A stretch of 33,420 bases of DNA from Candidatus Aerophobota bacterium (GTDB lineage Bacteria > Chlamydiota > Chlamydiia > Chlamydiales > Simkaniaceae). The position numbers and the translations under genes are program-made. The notes below the pieces were generated by a model. It made no database searches and was not told the DNA's origin. It saw nothing but the letters and a program-made list of their open reading frames with translations. Location of the stretch: assembly GCA_002401865.1 (NCBI GenBank), contig NVUK01000013.1, forward strand, positions 1 through 33,420, read 5' to 3'. Shown here piece by piece: positions 31,015 to 33,420 of this stretch (position 1 is its first letter; every line of letters begins with the position of its first letter).

Positions 31015-32823
31015 TTATTCCTCTGATTTAAGAACTTTCATAAAGGCTGATTGAGGAATTTGAACTTTGCCAAATTCTTTCATCTTTTTCTTACCCTTTT
31101 TTTGCTTTTCCCACAATTTACGTTTTCGCGTGATATCGCCGCCATAACATTTGGCTGTAACATTTTTAGAAAGGGCAGAAAGTGTTTCTCTTGCAACAAT
31201 TTTTCCTCCAATCGCTGCTTGAATAGGCACTTTAAATTGTTGTCTTGGAATGACTTCTTTAAGTTTGTGACACAGGGTTCGTCCCTTCGCTTCAGCTTTA
31301 GAGAAATGGACTAGGCAAGAAAAAGGATCCACTACTTCATCATTTACCTTAATTTCTAATTTAACAATTTTGCTCGGTTTATATCCTGAGAGTTCATAGT
31401 CAAAAGAGGCATATCCCTTGGTCACTGATTTTAGTTTGTCATTAAAATCAGTAATCACTTCGTTCATAGGTAAATCTATGGTGAGGAGTAAGCGACTTGA
31501 TCCTATCGATTCTGTTTTTTCTATATGTCCCCGTTTTTCATTCACAAGACCCATAATCGCTCCCACAAAGTCATGAGGCGTCATGATATGGGCTTGTACA
31601 AAGGGTTCTTCTACCAGTGTAATGGTAGTAGGATCTGGGAAATGGGCACTATTATCGATGAGTACAATTTTACCATTGGATAGATGTACGTTGTAAGAAA
31701 CGCTGGGAGAGGTGGTGATAATATCGAGATTAAACTCTCGAGACAATCTTTCAAAAATAATTTCTAAATGTAAAAGACCTAAAAAGCCACATCTAAAACC
31801 AAAACCAAGCGCCATAGAGCTTTGTTGCTCTACAGCGAGGGCTGAATCGTTGAGTTGCAGTTTAACAAGTGCATCTTTTAAATTTTCAAAATCGGTAGAA
31901 TCGACAGGGTAAATACCTGCAAAAACAACAGGTTTGATCATTTTAAATCCGCTAAGAGGCTCTTTGTTAGGATTTTTATTGCTTATCATCGTGTCACCAA
32001 TTTTTATATCGGCACCATTTTTTATATTAGCAATAACATAGCCAACTTCTCCAGGCTTTAAAGAATCGGTAGAGGTCTCTTTAGGAGCAAATATGCCCAC
32101 TTCAAGCACTTCAAAAATCTTATCAGTAGAAAGTAGCTGGATTTTCATGCGTGGCTTAACTTCACCATTCATTACGCGAACATAAACCATGACACCTCTA
32201 TAAGTATCGTAGTAAGAGTCAAAAATAAGCGCTTTTAAATGGGGATCATCCTCGATTTTAGGGGGAGGGACATGGGTGATGATTTGTTCTAAAATAGACT
32301 CAATACCGACCCCTGTTTTAGCAGAACATAAAACAGCCTCATCTGCAGGCAGGCCTATCACATCTTCAATTTGTTTTTTTACATTTTCAGGATCAGCTGC
32401 AGGTAAATCAATTTTATTGATGATAGGAAGGATTTCTAAATTACGGTCTAGGGCTAAATGGACATTAGCAAGTGTTTGAGCCTGCACTCCTTGGGCAGCG
32501 TCTACAATTAAAAGAGCTCCCTCTACAGCGGCAAGCGATCTGGATACTTCATAAGAAAAGTCGACATGGCCCGGAGTATCGATAAAATTAAATTGGTAGG
32601 TGTGGCCATCTTTAGCGTTATAATACATGGTTACAGGGCGCGCTTTGATGGTTATTCCACGCTCTCTTTCAAGTTCCATATCATCGAGTAGTTGGTCTTG
32701 CATTTCTCTTTTTGAAATGGTGCCTGTAAATTCAAGAAGGCGGTCAGCTAAAGTGGATTTTCCATGGTCTATGTGGGCAATAATAGAAAAGTTTCTAACG
32801 TAGCGAGGATCGTATTTGCGCAT
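31015..32823 (-). CDS. lepA: Elongation factor 4 (LepA)
   Basis: A 602-residue translational GTPase of exact family length. G motifs are [16 protein letters not shown] (G1), RERGITIKA (G2), [16 protein letters not shown] (G3), NKIDLP (G4) and CSAKTG (G5). The C-terminal domain unique to LepA includes [20 protein letters not shown] near residues 560-580. The factor acts on the ribosome in elongation and initiation under stress, with debated precise function. The gene lies between the translocase terminator and the cyclophilin gene, with only 3 bp to the latter. The order gnd...lepA-translocase fits Chlamydia, with two extra genes here. No anomaly is visible. Confidence 0.98.
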   Translation of the reverse strand: MRKYDPRYVRNFSIIAHIDHGKSTLADRLLEFTGTISKREMQDQLLDDMELERERGITIKARPVTMYYNAKDGHTYQFNFIDTPGHVDFSYEVSRSLAAVEGALLIVDAAQGVQAQTLANVHLALDRNLEILPIINKIDLPAADPENVKKQIEDVIGLPADEAVLCSAKTGVGIESILEQIITHVPPPKIEDDPHLKALIFDSYYDTYRGVMVYVRVMNGEVKPRMKIQLLSTDKIFEVLEVGIFAPKETSTDSLKPGEVGYVIANIKNGADIKIGDTMISNKNPNKEPLSGFKMIKPVVFAGIYPVDSTDFENLKDALVKLQLNDSALAVEQQSSMALGFGFRCGFLGLLHLEIIFERLSREFNLDIITTSPSVSYNVHLSNGKIVLIDNSAHFPDPTTITLVEEPFVQAHIMTPHDFVGAIMGLVNEKRGHIEKTESIGSSRLLLTIDLPMNEVITDFNDKLKSVTKGYASFDYELSGYKPSKIVKLEIKVNDEVVDPFSCLVHFSKAEAKGRTLCHKLKEVIPRQQFKVPIQAAIGGKIVARETLSALSKNVTAKCYGGDITRKRKLWEKQKKGKKKMKEFGKVQIPQSAFMKVLKSEE

Positions 32824-32888
32824 GTGCGTTCTTACCTTGTTTCAATAGTAGTAATTTAACCAAAAAAGGTAATGTTTTCAAGTAAACA

Positions 32889-32924
32889 AAAAGCCTATCT
32901 ATGCATCTACATAGATAGGCTTTT
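32889..32924 (-). terminator. Intrinsic terminator of the nucleotide translocase gene
   Basis: A 15-bp perfect stem (AAAAGCCTATCTATG with CATAGATAGGCTTTT) and a 6-base loop, followed on the minus strand by a T-rich tail. It lies about 50 bp beyond the translocase stop and upstream of lepA. Confidence 0.9.
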
Positions 32925-32976
32925 ATGCTAAAAATAACTTTAGAAATAGTTGCTAGGTAAACCCAGTACTTTTCCC

Positions 32977-33420
32977 TTAAGTCTTGGCTGTTTCAAACTC
33001 AGGCTTTGCTTCTTGAGCTTCTTGAGCATCAAGTTCAGCTTGAGCTGCCAGTTCTTCGTCGTCACGTTGCTTAGAAAGCGTAGTGAACTGTTGGCTCAAA
33101 GATTTTGCAGCAACTATCCAAACACCAATGACTACAATCATAATCACAGCAGCAACAGGTGTGATGCTTTCAACAACACCGCCTGAAACAGATAACATAA
33201 CCATCACTAGTAGTGATCCGCCTGATTTACCCATTCTAGCTCCTACGACGTCTACCGCAGCTTTACCTTTAACTTTTTGTTCCTCATCAAGAGGGATGTA
33301 GGCCATCTCTTTTGTGGGGTCAAAGAAAGTGTATTTGGAAGATTTTGATGCAATGTTTTGTGCTGCACCAAAAATTACTGCTAGCATTAATGGAGATGTC
33401 CCCATGGCAGCAATATATCC
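32977..33420 (-). CDS. ntt: ATP/ADP (nucleotide) translocase, C-terminal part (partial, runs off window)
   Basis: The last 147 residues are visible; the frame stays open to the window edge, so the start lies outside. The segment KYTFFDPTKEMAYIPLDEEQ is a strong signature of the Tlc/NTT nucleotide transporter family, and KVKGKAAVDVVGARMGKSGG follows as expected. Two hydrophobic helices and an acidic, Ala/Glu-rich C-terminal tail end the protein. The family lets obligate intracellular bacteria and plastids exchange host ATP for ADP or import other nucleotides; which substrate this one uses cannot be told from the tail. Its position next to lepA matches CT065 (the ATP/ADP exchanger) in Chlamydia, recalled from memory. 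It is followed by a strong terminator. Confidence 0.95.
   Translation of the reverse strand, partial: GYIAAMGTSPLMLAVIFGAAQNIASKSSKYTFFDPTKEMAYIPLDEEQKVKGKAAVDVVGARMGKSGGSLLVMVMLSVSGGVVESITPVAAVIMIVVIGVWIVAAKSLSQQFTTLSKQRDDEELAAQAELDAQEAQEAKPEFETAKT

Noticed and set aside
1-33420. CRISPR arrays, insertion sequences, transposases or integrases
   Set aside because: No regularly spaced repeats, no transposase-like proteins and no clear terminal inverted repeats were seen.

Overview
The window comes from a member of the Chlamydiota, probably an environmental lineage outside the Chlamydiaceae. The evidence is gene content and order. A nucleotide (ATP/ADP) translocase fragment lies beside lepA and gnd, an order I recall from Chlamydia trachomatis (CT065-CT064-CT063). 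A compact block of mraZ, rsmH, ftsL, pbp3, murE and amiA, preceded by a divergent pair (a 193-aa protein and an LcrH-like TPR protein) and by a dnaA copy, matches CT268-CT275. gcsH with an upstream CBM9-like gene matches CT282-CT283. These locus numbers are from memory. Non-Chlamydiaceae status is inferred from gmd inside the division cluster, an MFS transporter, a prolyl iminopeptidase, a GNAT-methyltransferase fusion and a two-domain glycosyltransferase, all of which interrupt that order.

Layout. Bases 1-179 hold the 3' end of proS. Bases 268-9391 form a plus-strand run of mostly envelope-related genes: a PpiD/SurA-like anchored protein, a CBM9-like protein, gcsH, a 1701-aa AsmA/TamB-like protein and a degenerate ComF-like protein. 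dnaA (minus) converges on this run, with an MFS exporter behind it. Bases 12304-16690 carry accessory genes: the GNAT-methyltransferase fusion, prolyl iminopeptidase and a membrane-anchored tandem GT-A-like protein. Bases 16716-17706 (minus) are the TPR/193-aa pair. Bases 17856-25010 (plus) are the division and peptidoglycan cluster, split by gmd. Bases 25007-28351 (minus) hold three unrecognised genes and tRNA-Arg(CCU). Bases 28550-33420 hold gnd, then a minus-strand series of a 90-aa protein, a secreted cyclophilin, lepA and the 3' part of the nucleotide translocase.

How the genes fit together. RsmH methylates 16S rRNA. FtsL-like and PBP3 act in septal peptidoglycan synthesis, MurE adds the third stem-peptide residue (meso-diaminopimelate is predicted) and AmiA cleaves the stem peptide from MurNAc. 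MraZ is the likely regulator: paired GTGGAA repeats at a 10-bp period sit just upstream of mraZ, and an opposite-strand pair overlaps the start of the divergent 193-aa gene, so one regulator may control both division genes and a possible secretion-chaperone operon.

The least explained part is 25.0-28.4 kb. Two small paralogous proteins flank the tRNA. A 91-bp promoter-upstream block is shared without gaps, at about 75% identity by hand count, between the 601-aa and 186-aa genes, and all three unknown genes carry an extended -10 of the form TGNTATAAT. This looks like a small co-expressed lineage-specific gene set, perhaps host-interaction factors; that function is inference only.
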